Shown: in pieces, positions 43,804 to 52,719 of the stretch
How the letters are laid out: every line of letters starts with the position of its first letter
Position numbering within the stretch: the stretch's first letter is position 1
NCBI RefSeq assembly: GCF_000786655.1
Contig: NZ_JROM01000021.1
Span: forward strand, 186,001-250,000
DNA from: Kocuria marina
GTDB lineage: Bacteria > Actinomycetota > Actinomycetes > Actinomycetales > Micrococcaceae
DNA: 64,000 bases
Direction: 5' to 3'
Translations under genes and position numbers: made by a program
Notes under the pieces: generated by a model
Seen by the model: the letters and a program-made list of their open reading frames with translations, nothing else
The model's database searches: none
Told to the model about the DNA's origin: nothing

Positions 43804-43869
43804 TCGGACATGACGATGCCGCCACGGATTCGGGAGCGCCGCCGCGGGTTCGGACCTGACGACGCCGCC
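43804..43869 (+). repeat. Pair of 20-bp direct repeats in the spacer before phoH
   Basis: TCGGACATGACGATGCCGCC (43804-43823) and TCGGACCTGACGACGCCGCC (43850-43869) differ at two positions and are 46 bp apart. Both contain the recurring GACGACGCCG word or a one-base variant. Confidence 0.6.
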
Positions 43870-43893
43870 CTCCCGGGCCCGCGCGCCGTCGGG

Positions 43894-45249
43894 TCACACG
43901 TCCTGGCGCTCGAGCAGGTCGGTCACGAGTGCCGCGATGGGTGAACGCTCGGAGCGGGTAAGGCTCACGTGCCCGAACAGCCGCTGACCCTTGAGCGCCT
44001 CGACCACAGCCATGATGCCGTCGTGGCGGCCCACCCGCAGGTTGTCCCGCTGGGCCACGTCGTGGGTGAGCACCACCTTGGAATTCTGGCCGATCCGGGA
44101 CAGTGCCGTGAGCAGCACGTTGCGTTCGAGCGACTGCGCCTCGTCCACGATGACCCACGCGTCGTGCAGGGAACGCCCGCGGATGTGGGTCAGGGGCAGG
44201 ACCTCGAGCATCCCGCGCACCACGACGTCGTCCACGACCGCCGGTGAGACCACGGAGGACAGCGTGTCGAAGACCGCCTGACCCCACGGGTTCATCTTCT
44301 CCTCCTCGGTGCCGGGGAGGTAACCCAGGTCCTGACCACCCACCGCGTAGAGCGGACGGAACACCATGATCCGGCGGTGCTCCCGGCGTTCGAGCACGGC
44401 GTCGAGTCCGGCGCACAGCGCGAGAGCGGACTTGCCCGTTCCCGCGCGACCGCCCAGCGAGACGATGCCCACGGCGGGGTCGGTCAGCAGGTCGATGGCC
44501 AACCGCTGCTCGGCCGAGCGCCCCTGCACGCCGAACACGTCCCGGTCCGCGGCGACCAGGCGCGCCTGCCCGTCCGGTTCGGTCCGGGCGAGCGCACTGC
44601 CCGCGGACGAGCGCAGCACGAGCCCCGTGTTCACGGGCAGCTCCCGGGCGTCCGGCACTTCCGTGCGGCCCTCGGCGTAGAGGGCGGAGACGACGTCGTC
44701 CGCGACGTCCAGGTGCGCCACGCCCGTGTACGCGTCGTTACCGCCGATCCACTCGCCGCGGTACTCCTCCGGGGCGAGCCCCAGGGCGGAGGCCTTGAGC
44801 CGCATGGGCAGGTCCTTGGACACCACGCACACGTCGTGGCCCTCGCCGGAGAGGTTCGCGGTCACGCTGAGGATGCGCGAATCGTTGTCCCGCAGCCGGA
44901 AACTCTGGGGAAACACCGTGTCCGCGACGTGGTTGAGTTCCACCTGGAGGCACCCGCCGTCCGCGAGGTCCACGGGCCGGTCCAGGCCGCCGTGGGTCAC
45001 CCGCAGGTCGTCCAGCAACCGCAGCGCCTTGCGCGCGAAGTACCCCAGTTCCGGGTCGTGGCGCTTGGCCTCGAGCTCGGTGATCACCACCACGGGCAGC
45101 ACCACGCGGTGCTCGGCGAAGCGGAACACGGCGCGCGGGTCCGAGAGCAGCACGGACGTGTCGATCACGTACGTGCGCACACCGGCCGCGGGGCCGTCCT
45201 CCTCGAGCGCGCCGGATCGGACGGGGGTCACGGGGGTGTCGATGCTCAT
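43894..45249 (-). CDS. phoH2: PhoH2-type PIN domain-PhoH ATPase
   Basis: 451 residues. The N-terminal PIN nuclease domain (about 25-150) has [23 protein letters not shown] and the acidic DNDSRIL; the C-terminal PhoH domain (about 250-451) has Walker [13 protein letters not shown], Walker [11 protein letters not shown] and the conserved [13 protein letters not shown]. PhoH2 proteins are RNA helicase-ribonucleases related to VapC toxins. ATG 45249 has an AAAGGG site. A possible small antitoxin-like upstream ORF, seen in mycobacteria, is not evident in the 250-bp spacer. In M. tuberculosis phoH2 (Rv1095) lies in the same neighbourhood. Confidence 0.93.
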   Translation of the reverse strand: MSIDTPVTPVRSGALEEDGPAAGVRTYVIDTSVLLSDPRAVFRFAEHRVVLPVVVITELEAKRHDPELGYFARKALRLLDDLRVTHGGLDRPVDLADGGCLQVELNHVADTVFPQSFRLRDNDSRILSVTANLSGEGHDVCVVSKDLPMRLKASALGLAPEEYRGEWIGGNDAYTGVAHLDVADDVVSALYAEGRTEVPDARELPVNTGLVLRSSAGSALARTEPDGQARLVAADRDVFGVQGRSAEQRLAIDLLTDPAVGIVSLGGRAGTGKSALALCAGLDAVLERREHRRIMVFRPLYAVGGQDLGYLPGTEEEKMNPWGQAVFDTLSSVVSPAVVDDVVVRGMLEVLPLTHIRGRSLHDAWVIVDEAQSLERNVLLTALSRIGQNSKVVLTHDVAQRDNLRVGRHDGIMAVVEALKGQRLFGHVSLTRSERSPIAALVTDLLERQDV

Positions 45250-45498
45250 GGGGCCCTTTCCCTGCGGAGTCCTTGGCCGGTGTATCCGGCACCTCTCACG
45301 CTAGGGAGGTCGATCGAGGGCGGCGCGCCCCACCGGTGAACGCCGCATGAACATCCGCCACGGGCCCGTGAACGGGACGGGCCACGGAACCCGGTGGCGG
45401 GGTCGCGCAGCGGGCTGGGCACCCGCGTCACGGACGCGCGGGCCGGGCGCAGCGGCGTCGTCGCCCCCGTCCGTGAGAACCGGACCGATAGACCCGGC

Positions 45499-46260
45499 TC
45501 AGCCCCCGAAACGGCGTTGACGGCGCGCGTAATCGCGCAGCGCGCGCAGGAAGTCCACGCGGCGGAAGTCCGGCCACAGCGCTTCGCAGAAGTAGAACTC
45601 GCTGTATGCGGATTGCCACATGAGGAAGCCCGAGAGTCGCTGTTCCCCGGAGGTGCGGATCAGCAGGTCGGGATCGGGCTGGCCGCGGGTGTAGAGATGC
45701 GCGGAGATGTCCTCGACGCTGAGCTCCTGCGCGGTCTGCGCCAGGGACGCGCCGCGCGCCTCCGCGTCCGTGAGCACCTCGCGCACCGCGTCCACGATCT
45801 CCTGCCGCCCGCCGTAGCCCACGGCGATGTTCAGGTGCGGGCCGGGATTGTCCACCGTGCGCTGCGCACTGCACAGCAGTTGCTCCTGGAGCTTCTCCGG
45901 GAGGGTCGCCAGCGCGCCCACGGGCTGGATCCGGCAGATCCCCTCCTCCTGCAGCTCGCACATGAGGTTGGTGATGATCTCCAGCAGGGCCGTGAGCTCC
46001 TCGCGCGGGCGGTTGAGGTTCTCGGTGGAAAGGATGTAGAGGGTGACCACCTGGATGTCCAGCTCATGACACCAGCGCAGGAACTCCACGATCTTGCGGG
46101 CACCCGCCCGATGGCCCTCCTCCGTGGTGGCCCCGAACTGGCGCGCCCACCTGCGGTTGCCGTCCACGAGCACACCCACGTGATGCGGCAGCTCGTCCGA
46201 CGTGAGGGTGCGCGCCAAACGGTGCTCGTAGAAGGAATACATGACACGGGGAAGTTTCAC
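45499..46260 (-). CDS. Short cis-prenyltransferase (Z-farnesyl diphosphate synthase-like, UppS family)
   Basis: 253 residues. Cis-prenyltransferase with VLVDGNRRWARQ (catalytic Asp), YILSTENLNRP, and C-terminal RTSGEQRLSGFLMWQSAYSE. Sequence style and neighbours (hemolysin III, DUF255, mca, greA) match M. tuberculosis Rv1086, which makes omega,E,Z-farnesyl diphosphate, so it may make a short product rather than undecaprenyl diphosphate. GTG 46260 is chosen for GGGGAGG about 9 bases upstream. It is divergent from hemolysin III; TAAACT/TAGTTT boxes lie in between. Product chain length is inference. Confidence 0.9.
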   Translation of the reverse strand: MKLPRVMYSFYEHRLARTLTSDELPHHVGVLVDGNRRWARQFGATTEEGHRAGARKIVEFLRWCHELDIQVVTLYILSTENLNRPREELTALLEIITNLMCELQEEGICRIQPVGALATLPEKLQEQLLCSAQRTVDNPGPHLNIAVGYGGRQEIVDAVREVLTDAEARGASLAQTAQELSVEDISAHLYTRGQPDPDLLIRTSGEQRLSGFLMWQSAYSEFYFCEALWPDFRRVDFLRALRDYARRQRRFGG

Positions 46261-46395
46261 GGCGTCATTCCTCCCCTGGGTCGGCCCGGTCCACACGGAT
46301 TCACACCCCTAAACTACCCGTAGGGCAGACCCATTCCAGTAGCACCCCCGAGCCCCGTGTCCGCGGGGCACCCACGAGAGGCAGTGGTATCCACC

Positions 46396-47109
46396 ATGTC
46401 CGACGAACGCACCGAGAAACGCACCGTTGCCGGCCCCGTGACGATCGTGCGTCACACGCGTAACGGTCCCCTCACGGTGGAGAAGAAGCCGTCGTGGCGC
46501 GGTTGGATCCATGCCGGGTTCAGCCCCGTGGCCGCGGTGCTGGGCGTGGTGGCCATCATCGTGGCACCCACGGTGGAACTGCGGCTCGCGTGTCTCGTCT
46601 ACACGATCACCGCGATCATGCTGTTCGGGACCTCGGCGGTCTACCACCGCTTCTACTGGGGCACCCGCATGAACGCGGTGCTGCGGCGGATGGACCATTC
46701 GAACATCGCCCTGATCATCGCGGGGACCTACACGCCCCTGGCCGTGAGCTTCCTCCCGGTGGAGGGCGCCACGCTCCTGCTGGGCGTCATCTGGGCCATC
46801 GGTGCACTGCTCGTGATCTTCCGCGTCTTCTGGATGGGCGCACCGCGCTGGCTCTACACGCCCCTCTACGTGATCATGGGGTGCCTGGCCCTGCTGTACC
46901 TCCCGGCGTTCTTCGCGGTGAACGTCCCCGCGACCGTCCTGCTGATCTGCGGCGGCGTCTTCTACATCGCCGGTGCGGTGTGTTACGCGACCAAGCGTCC
47001 CCGGTTGCTCCCCGCGACATTCAGCTTCCACGAGGTCTTCCACGCGTGCACGATCGGCGGATTCGTCTGTCATTACATCGCGATCATGCTCGCGATGTTC
47101 GCCGCATGA
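46396..47109 (+). CDS. Hemolysin III (YqfA/PAQR) family membrane protein
   Basis: 237 residues with seven predicted membrane helices from about residue 40 on. Conserved acidic/His residues of the family are visible: the YHR of SAVYHRFYWG, RRMDHSNIALIIAGTYTP, and the C-terminal FHEVFHACTI. The family may act as metal-dependent lipid hydrolases; true hemolysis is doubtful. ATG 46396 is used; the ribosome site is weak (GAGAGG 13 bases upstream). It sits between the cis-prenyltransferase and DUF255 genes, the conserved actinobacterial order. Confidence 0.88.
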   Translation: MSDERTEKRTVAGPVTIVRHTRNGPLTVEKKPSWRGWIHAGFSPVAAVLGVVAIIVAPTVELRLACLVYTITAIMLFGTSAVYHRFYWGTRMNAVLRRMDHSNIALIIAGTYTPLAVSFLPVEGATLLLGVIWAIGALLVIFRVFWMGAPRWLYTPLYVIMGCLALLYLPAFFAVNVPATVLLICGGVFYIAGAVCYATKRPRLLPATFSFHEVFHACTIGGFVCHYIAIMLAMFAA

Positions 47110-47261
47110 GCGCCACCTGAGCCCCGGTCGTCGGTCCGCCGGCGCTCGGTGCGCGGGGGCGTCCACGTCGCTCACGCGATGACGACGACGCCGCCGCGCG
47201 CCCCCACGCGCAATCCCTGCGCTCAGTCCCCGCGTACGGCCCCCGTGCGCAGCCCGTGCGC

Positions 47262-49406
47262 TCAGCCCCGCTCCTCGCGGATCCGCGTGACGAGCGCGGT
47301 CACGTCCGGCACGGAACGCACGGGCAGTTCGCAGCGCCCGTCCCGGCAGAGCCACACCGTGAAGCCGGGTTCCAACGCCGCCGGCACCCCGTACGGCGCC
47401 GAGTTTCCGTCCAGGACCAGGACGTCCAGCACCCGTGCCGCCCCGACCGCGTCGAGGGTCTCGCGCCACTGCTCGGCGTCCGCGTCCACGACCTGTAACA
47501 GGGCCGGCGGATGCGCATCCTCCAGCACCGCCGAGACCATGCCCCCGGCCGCCGTGGGGGCCTTGAGGACGACCCCTGTGGCGGGCGCGGTCACGGCGGC
47601 GACCACGTCCCGTGCTTCGCGCTCACCGATCGTCGGTTGCGACAGCTCCGTGAGCCATCGGGAGAGCACCGCGGAACTGGACGCGGCGACGTCGTCGAAC
47701 GGCTCCGCGCGACCCGTGGAGCCGGCGGCCGCGAGCGTGGGGTCCACCTCGGCGGACTCGAGCAGGGTGGTCCCCCGCACGAACCGCTCCACGGCGACGT
47801 CGGCGAGCGCTCGGCTGCGCTCGTACCACGCGGTCTCGCCCGTGGCCCGGTACAGCGCGAGCAGTCCGGCGCCCAAGCGGGCGTAGTCCTCGAGCTGGCC
47901 CTCGTGCGGGTCCACGACGCCGCCGCGGGACGTCCGCACCACGCGTCCCGTCGCGGGGTCCCTGTGCTGGTCCCACACGAATTCGGCGGCCGTGGCGGCC
48001 AGCTCGATCCACTCGGGGTGCCCGAGCAGCACGCCCGCTTCCGCGAGTCCCGTGAGCGCCATGCCGTTCCAGGCCGCGACGATCTTGTCGTCGAGGTGGG
48101 GCGCGGTGCGCGTGATGCGCCGCTGCCACAGCTCCTGCCGCACGGACTCGTCCAGGATGCCGGTGACCGCACCCGCTTCGCCCCATGCCGCCGTGGCCGG
48201 TTCGGGGCGACCCCCGGCGGGGCTCCCGGCATGACCCGAGAACGTGTAGTACGCGCCCTCGCGCTCGGCGTGCGGCTCGTCCGGTGCGGGATCGCTGTCC
48301 GCGTCGAGGGATGCGGCGAACGCGCCCTCGGGGGTGATCATCTCCCGTTCGAGCCACTCGACCAGCAGCTCTGCGGCCCGGCGGTAACGGGCCGCGCGAG
48401 TGGCATCCGTGCCGGTACGTTCCAGCAGCGCCACGGTGCGGGCCAGCACACCGAGCAGCTGGGCGTTGTCGTAGAGCATCTTCTCGTAGTGGGGCAGGGA
48501 CCAGTCCGGGGTCACCGAGTACCGGAAGAACCCACCGCCCACGTGATCCTGAAGGGCCCCCGTGACCATCGCGTCGAGCGTGGCGCACAACAGTTCGCGT
48601 GCGGTGCGGGCGTGCTGATGTGCGGCGTCGTCGTGGTCGGAAGCGGCGTGCGCGCTCACCGACGCGGGATCCCCAGCCGGGGCATCGCGGTGCGCGGTGC
48701 TCGCAATCCGCGTGAGCGCGTCAAGGGCGGGCGAGGGCGGGAACTTGGCGCCGGTGCCGAAACCCTCGTGAGCCGCATCCCGGGCGACCTCGAGGCCGTC
48801 GAGCCAGGCCCCCGTGAGCCGTTCCACGGCATCCTCGGCGGGCTCCCCACCCTCCACGCGCACCACGGAAGGGCCCGCGTCCGCGAGCATCCGGTCCACG
48901 AGTTCGGGGTGGCGGGACAGCGCGTCGTAGACCTGTTCGGCCCCGCGCAGCACCTCGTCACGGCGCTCGGTCCAGGCCTCGGTGACGGCACGCAGGACCT
49001 GCATGAAGGACGGCCGCCCCTGCACGGGCCGCGGCGGGTAGTACGTCCCGGCGTGGAACACCCGCCCCTGCGGGGTCAGGAACGCGGTCATGGGCCAGCC
49101 GCCCTGGCCCGTGAGCAGCTGCGTGGCGGCCATGTAGATCGAGTCCACGTCCGGGCGCTGCTCCCGGTCCACCTTCACCGCAACGAAGTGCTCGTTGACA
49201 TAACGACCCACGTCCGGATCCTCGAAGGACTCGTGGGCCATCACGTGGCACCAGTGGCACGCGGCGTAGCCCACGGACAGCAGGACGGGCACCTCCCGCG
49301 CGCGGGCCTCCTCGAAGGCCTCGGGGCAGAACTCCCACCAGTCCACGGGGTTCTCCGCGTGCTGCAGCAGGTAGGGACTCGTGGAGTGGGCCAGACGATT
49401 GGACAT
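47262..49406 (-). CDS. Thioredoxin-domain protein of the DUF255/YyaL (SPATA20) family
   Basis: 714 residues. The N-terminal thioredoxin-like DUF255 domain has HAENPVDWWEFCPEAF, the redox-like AACHWCHVMAHESFED and QGGWPMTAFLTP; the rest is an (alpha/alpha)-barrel like N-acylglucosamine epimerases (GGFFRYSVTPDWSLPHYEKMLYDNA). Function not established. ATG 49406 begins the conserved SNRLAHSTSPYLLQHA. Neighbours: hemolysin III on one side and the mca cluster on the other, as in M. tuberculosis Rv1082-Rv1085c. Confidence 0.92.
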   Translation of the reverse strand: MSNRLAHSTSPYLLQHAENPVDWWEFCPEAFEEARAREVPVLLSVGYAACHWCHVMAHESFEDPDVGRYVNEHFVAVKVDREQRPDVDSIYMAATQLLTGQGGWPMTAFLTPQGRVFHAGTYYPPRPVQGRPSFMQVLRAVTEAWTERRDEVLRGAEQVYDALSRHPELVDRMLADAGPSVVRVEGGEPAEDAVERLTGAWLDGLEVARDAAHEGFGTGAKFPPSPALDALTRIASTAHRDAPAGDPASVSAHAASDHDDAAHQHARTARELLCATLDAMVTGALQDHVGGGFFRYSVTPDWSLPHYEKMLYDNAQLLGVLARTVALLERTGTDATRAARYRRAAELLVEWLEREMITPEGAFAASLDADSDPAPDEPHAEREGAYYTFSGHAGSPAGGRPEPATAAWGEAGAVTGILDESVRQELWQRRITRTAPHLDDKIVAAWNGMALTGLAEAGVLLGHPEWIELAATAAEFVWDQHRDPATGRVVRTSRGGVVDPHEGQLEDYARLGAGLLALYRATGETAWYERSRALADVAVERFVRGTTLLESAEVDPTLAAAGSTGRAEPFDDVAASSSAVLSRWLTELSQPTIGEREARDVVAAVTAPATGVVLKAPTAAGGMVSAVLEDAHPPALLQVVDADAEQWRETLDAVGAARVLDVLVLDGNSAPYGVPAALEPGFTVWLCRDGRCELPVRSVPDVTALVTRIREERG

Positions 49407-49620
49407 ACCCCACGGTCTCACACGGGAGCGGGGATGACAGCCCGGGGCTCACGGCTCGAAGGTCATGAGGCGCGGCTCTGTTCGTAGTCGTCCGCCGCAG
49501 CCGAGCCGCGCAGGTGCGGGACGCCGGGGCCGAGCCGCTCGGGCGCGAGACGCCGCGGCTATTCCGCTCCGGTGCGGGACCTGGGGGCCGTTCCGCTCCG
49601 GGACGCCGCGTCGACCGCGG

Positions 49621-49986
49621 TCAAGCGCGCGGCGGGCCGTCCTCGCCCACGCGAGGTGAGCGGGCGTCGTCGTCCCCGTCCGAGCGCACCGTGCGAGACG
49701 TACCGGACGGCGACACCGCGGCGTCGTGCTGCGCGTACCCGCCCACGTGATCCTCCGCGGCACGCTGCTCGGCGTACTGGGCGCGGTAGCGCAGTCGCCG
49801 GTTGCGGCGGTTGAAGTCCATCACGAGCAGCACCACGGCGGCGGCCAGCAAGAACGTCATGAGGAAGCCGACGAGGCCCGGCGAGACCTGGCTGGGGTCA
49901 AGCCCCGGGCGCAGGGTGTTCTCCGGACTCGGGGCCGGCGTCGCGGCGGTCAGGACAGTCAGCAGCGTGGGCACGGGAAGGCTCAT
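49621..49986 (-). CDS. Small membrane protein encoded with mca (Rv1083-like)
   Basis: 121 residues. One central membrane helix (about 36-58, GFLMTFLLAAAVVLLVMDFN) flanked by a short external N-terminus and a basic then charged cytoplasmic tail. Its ATG overlaps the mca stop by 4 bases, so it is translated with mca. A similar small protein follows mca in other actinobacteria. Function unknown; perhaps an mca partner at the membrane. Confidence 0.8.
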   Translation of the reverse strand: MSLPVPTLLTVLTAATPAPSPENTLRPGLDPSQVSPGLVGFLMTFLLAAAVVLLVMDFNRRNRRLRYRAQYAEQRAAEDHVGGYAQHDAAVSPSGTSRTVRSDGDDDARSPRVGEDGPPRA

Positions 49987-50900
49987 TTCCGGGGGGTCGA
50001 GGCGGCGTCGGTCACGCCCGCGAACAGATCCGTCTCGGGCAGCGACGTCTCCACGCGGGACTCCGCGAGCGTGTAGTCCTCCCACGGCCACACCTCGGCC
50101 TGGGTCTCGGCGGAGACCGCGAAGAACAGGCCTTTGGGGTCCACCTGGGTCCGGTGGCTGCTCAGGGCCGCGTCCCGGGCGGGGAACTGGTGGGCGCACT
50201 CGATCTTGGTGGTGGTCTCGTGCCGCGGCATGGGCGGACGGTGACCCTCCGGGTCCGACTCCTGGATCGCGGCGATGCGCTGGGCGTACGGGGACTGCAG
50301 TCCGCGGGCCTCGAGGGCCTCGTGCAGCGCGATGAACCGCTCCACGTTGAACGCGCGGTCGTAGTACAGCTTGGACGGGGTCCACGGCTCACCCGTCCCG
50401 GGGTACGCCTGCGGGTCCCCCGCGCGCTGGTACGCCTCCATGGCCACGTTGTGGGTCTGGATGTGGTCCGGGTGCGGGTAACCGCCGTTCTCGTCGTAGC
50501 TCAGGATCACGTGCGGTCGGAATTCACGCACCAGCTGCACCACGGGGGCCGCGGCACGTTCGAGCGGTTGCAAGGCGAAGCAGCCCCACGGCAGCGGGGG
50601 CAGCGGGTCACCCTCGGGCAGGCCGGAGTCCGTGAACCCGATCCACCGGTGCTCCACGCCCAGGGCCTGCGCGGCGGCGGCCATCTCGTGACGACGCAGC
50701 CCGGGCAGGTCACGCTCGGCCCAGACGTCCCCCTCCATCTCGGCGTTGAGGATCGAGCCGCGCTCGCCACCGGTGCACGTGGCCACCATGACGCGCGCGC
50801 CCAGCTGGGCGTAATGTGCCATGGTCGCGGCACCCTTGCTGGACTCGTCGTCCGGGTGGGCGTGGATGGCCAACAATCGAAGCTGTGAATAATCCGTCAC
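49983..50900 (-). CDS. mca: Mycothiol S-conjugate amidase Mca
   Basis: 305 residues. Zinc-dependent LmbE-like deacetylase. Motifs: AIHAHPDDESSKGAATMA (zinc His, Asp; the Lys after SS is typical of Mca rather than MshB), GERGSILN, HPDHIQTHNV. It cleaves mycothiol conjugates of toxins, releasing mercapturic acids for export; it implies the cell makes mycothiol. GTG 50900 has GGAGG about 10 bases upstream. The next gene overlaps by 4 bases; DUF4307 and greA are divergent, as in other actinobacteria. Confidence 0.94.
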   Translation of the reverse strand: MTDYSQLRLLAIHAHPDDESSKGAATMAHYAQLGARVMVATCTGGERGSILNAEMEGDVWAERDLPGLRRHEMAAAAQALGVEHRWIGFTDSGLPEGDPLPPLPWGCFALQPLERAAAPVVQLVREFRPHVILSYDENGGYPHPDHIQTHNVAMEAYQRAGDPQAYPGTGEPWTPSKLYYDRAFNVERFIALHEALEARGLQSPYAQRIAAIQESDPEGHRPPMPRHETTTKIECAHQFPARDAALSSHRTQVDPKGLFFAVSAETQAEVWPWEDYTLAESRVETSLPETDLFAGVTDAASTPRK

Positions 50901-51078
50901 TGAACGGATGCCTCCAAGACGTCATCGCGGGAAAAATGCAATCCCCGGTATCTTACGCCGCTCGTGCCGCCGGGGCTGTCTTGCCCATCACGGCTGCCGC
51001 GTACATCGCAGCCACCGCACACCGCATGGCGACCGGCCTCCCAGAAACCGCACACGCGCGCTGGGTACAGTGGACGCC

Positions 51079-51579
51079 ATGAGTTCTGCGACGCCCCGGC
51101 CTACCTCCCGGCCGGAGACGGGCGCCACTGCCCCCGGCACCTCCGCGACCCAGCGGGCGCTTGCACAGCGCTACGGGACCGGACACCGCGCCGTCGCCCG
51201 CTCCCCCCGCCGCGGGCCCGGCACCCGTGGCTGGATGCTGATCGCGGCCGCGGCCACACTGGTGGCGGCACTGTTCGTGGTGTGGATCGTGTGGGGCAAC
51301 TCCCAGCGCCCGGTGTTCAAGGATGTGAGCTTCCAGATCACGGACTCCGGGCACGTGTACGCGGACTTCGACCTCACCAAGGACCCGGAGCAGACCGTCA
51401 CGTGTGCGGTGCAGGCCCTCAACGAGCAGTACGCCGTGGTGGGCTGGACCGAGGTCACGATCGGCCACGTCCCGGACGACCAGCTCAACGGCCGCACGAG
51501 CACCCACCGGGTGCCGCTGCGCACCACGAACCTGGCCACCACGGCGGGGGTCGACTCGTGCTGGGAGACATCCGGCTGA
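51079..51579 (+). CDS. DUF4307 family membrane protein
   Basis: 166 residues. Disordered N-terminus (50 residues), one membrane helix (about 52-73, GWMLIAAAATLVAALFVVWI) and an extracellular domain with FDLTKDPEQTVTCAVQALNEQYAVVGW, typical of DUF4307 (Rv1081c-like). Function unknown. ATG 51079 lies 7 nt after TACAGT (leaderless). It stands between mca (divergent) and greA (downstream), a conserved arrangement. Confidence 0.9.
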   Translation: MSSATPRPTSRPETGATAPGTSATQRALAQRYGTGHRAVARSPRRGPGTRGWMLIAAAATLVAALFVVWIVWGNSQRPVFKDVSFQITDSGHVYADFDLTKDPEQTVTCAVQALNEQYAVVGWTEVTIGHVPDDQLNGRTSTHRVPLRTTNLATTAGVDSCWETSG

Positions 51580-51664
51580 TCCTTCCGCGCGGTTGCACGC
51601 CGGCCGGAACCCGCCGGGAACCATGACGTCGGATGGCATGACCCACCGGGCTGCCACCCGCGCT

Positions 51665-51694
51665 TTGGGCCGTGGGCACGGACTCCACTAGACT
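51665..51694 (+). promoter_or_regulatory. greA promoter
   Basis: TTTGGG/TTGGGC at 51665-51670 and TAGACT at 51689-51694, spacer about 18 bp. Transcription would start near 51701, giving a leader of about 105 nt before the greA GTG, unusually long for this window. Confidence 0.6.
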
Positions 51695-51709
51695 GGACGG
51701 AGATCACAT

Positions 51710-51760
51710 CCCCGACCCGGACGCGCTGGGCCACTCGGCTCGCCCCGGGGCGGGGTTTTT
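51710..51760 (+). terminator. Leader terminator (attenuator) in front of greA
   Basis: CCCCGACCCGG (51710-51720) pairs with CCGGGGCGGGG (51745-51755) at 10 of 11 positions, the exception being an A-G mismatch, followed by five T. A competing palindrome CGCCCCGGGGCG lies at 51741-51752. A GC stem plus T-run inside the leader, well before the start codon, is the structure of a transcription attenuator. Confidence 0.7.
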
Positions 51761-51805
51761 CACACGTGTCCGTCAGGGCGACGGACACCAGAGAACGGAG
51801 GCACC

Positions 51806-52303
51806 GTGCCTACTAATGAGGGAGCCTGGCTCACCCAGGAAGCCTACGACCGGCTCAAGAAGGAGCTCGACCACATCGCCGGGCCCTACCGCCAGGAGAT
51901 CGTGGACCGGATCGAACAGGCGCGTTCCGAGGGTGATCTGAAGGAGAACGGCGGCTACCACGCCGCGCGTGAGGAGCAGGGCAAGAACGAGGGCCGGATC
52001 GCCCAGTTGACCCAGCTGCTCGAGAACGCCCAGGTGGGCGAGGCCCCCGCGGACGACGGCGTGATCGAGGCCGGCATGGTCGTGACCGCGGAGATCGCGG
52101 GCGACGAGATGACCTTCCTCATGGGTTCCCGCGAGGTCGCCGAGGACCTCACCGGCGGTTCGGACCTCGAGGTCTTCTCCGAGCGCTCCCCCATGGGTGC
52201 CGCGATCAACGGCCACAAGGTCGGCGAGACCGTGAGCTACAAGGCCCCCAACGGCAAGGACATCACGGTGAAGATCCTCAAGGCCAAGCCCTTCAGCCGC
52301 TGA
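51806..52303 (+). CDS. greA: Transcript cleavage factor GreA
   Basis: 165 residues. N-terminal coiled-coil with the tip GDLKENGGYHAAREEQGKNEG carrying the conserved Asp and Glu that enter the RNA polymerase secondary channel and stimulate cleavage of backtracked RNA; C-terminal FKBP-like domain ends with SPMGAAINGHKVGETVSY. The start GTG 51806 is fixed by GGAGG 4-5 bases upstream. A leader of ~105 nt contains a terminator-like hairpin, so expression may be attenuated. A 15-bp hairpin ends the gene. Confidence 0.95.
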   Translation: MPTNEGAWLTQEAYDRLKKELDHIAGPYRQEIVDRIEQARSEGDLKENGGYHAAREEQGKNEGRIAQLTQLLENAQVGEAPADDGVIEAGMVVTAEIAGDEMTFLMGSREVAEDLTGGSDLEVFSERSPMGAAINGHKVGETVSYKAPNGKDITVKILKAKPFSR

Positions 52304-52320
52304 TCGACCCCGGTTCATCA

Positions 52321-52354
52321 CGAAGGCCACCTCGCGCGTGCGAGGTGGCCTTCG
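52321..52354 (+). terminator. Terminator after greA
   Basis: A 15-bp perfect stem, CGAAGGCCACCTCGC with its complement, and a 4-nt loop, beginning 18 bases after the greA stop. No long T-run follows. Confidence 0.85.
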
Positions 52355-52473
52355 TCGTGCGCGGCCCGACACAGCCCAGAAGGCGTGTGCAGCCCGACAC
52401 GGTCCAGGAGGCACCCGGGTGCGGCCCGTAGGATCGAAGGACGCCCCGTCGAGCCCCGCTAGGAGTTTTCCTC

Positions 52474-52689
52474 GTGGTCACACACTGGAACCGGACCCCC
52501 AATTCGTGGACGGTCCCACTGATCATCCTCACCGCGCTGCTGGGGGTCGCCGCGATCGTCGTGCACTTCCTGGGTCAGAACAACCCCGCGCTGAACGCGA
52601 CCGGCGGCCTGCGCAACATTCTGTGGTTCGCCACCTTCGTGGCCGCGTTCATCACGTACTTCACGGCCCGCCGCGGACGACGCCGCTGA
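52474..52689 (+). CDS. Small two-helix membrane protein
   Basis: 71 residues with two hydrophobic segments (about 14-34 and 46-63) and a basic C-terminus (ARRGRRR). Not recognised. GTG 52474 has AGGAG 8 bases upstream, and TAGGAT lies about 45 bp before the start, so it looks like a true gene. It lies between greA and ilvA (convergent with ilvA). Confidence 0.7.
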   Translation: MVTHWNRTPNSWTVPLIILTALLGVAAIVVHFLGQNNPALNATGGLRNILWFATFVAAFITYFTARRGRRR

Positions 52690-52719
52690 CGCACCCACAG
52701 CGCGCGGGTCACCTCCCGC

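Noticed and set aside
47110-47261. Imperfect repeats of GTGCGCTCAGCCCC type after hemolysin III as a structured RNA
   Set aside because: Only two to three loose copies with no consistent pairing; treated as ordinary spacer.
46309-47469. 386-codon minus-strand frame opposite hemolysin III
   Set aside because: Shadow of the plus-strand membrane protein; composition and lack of motifs argue against coding.
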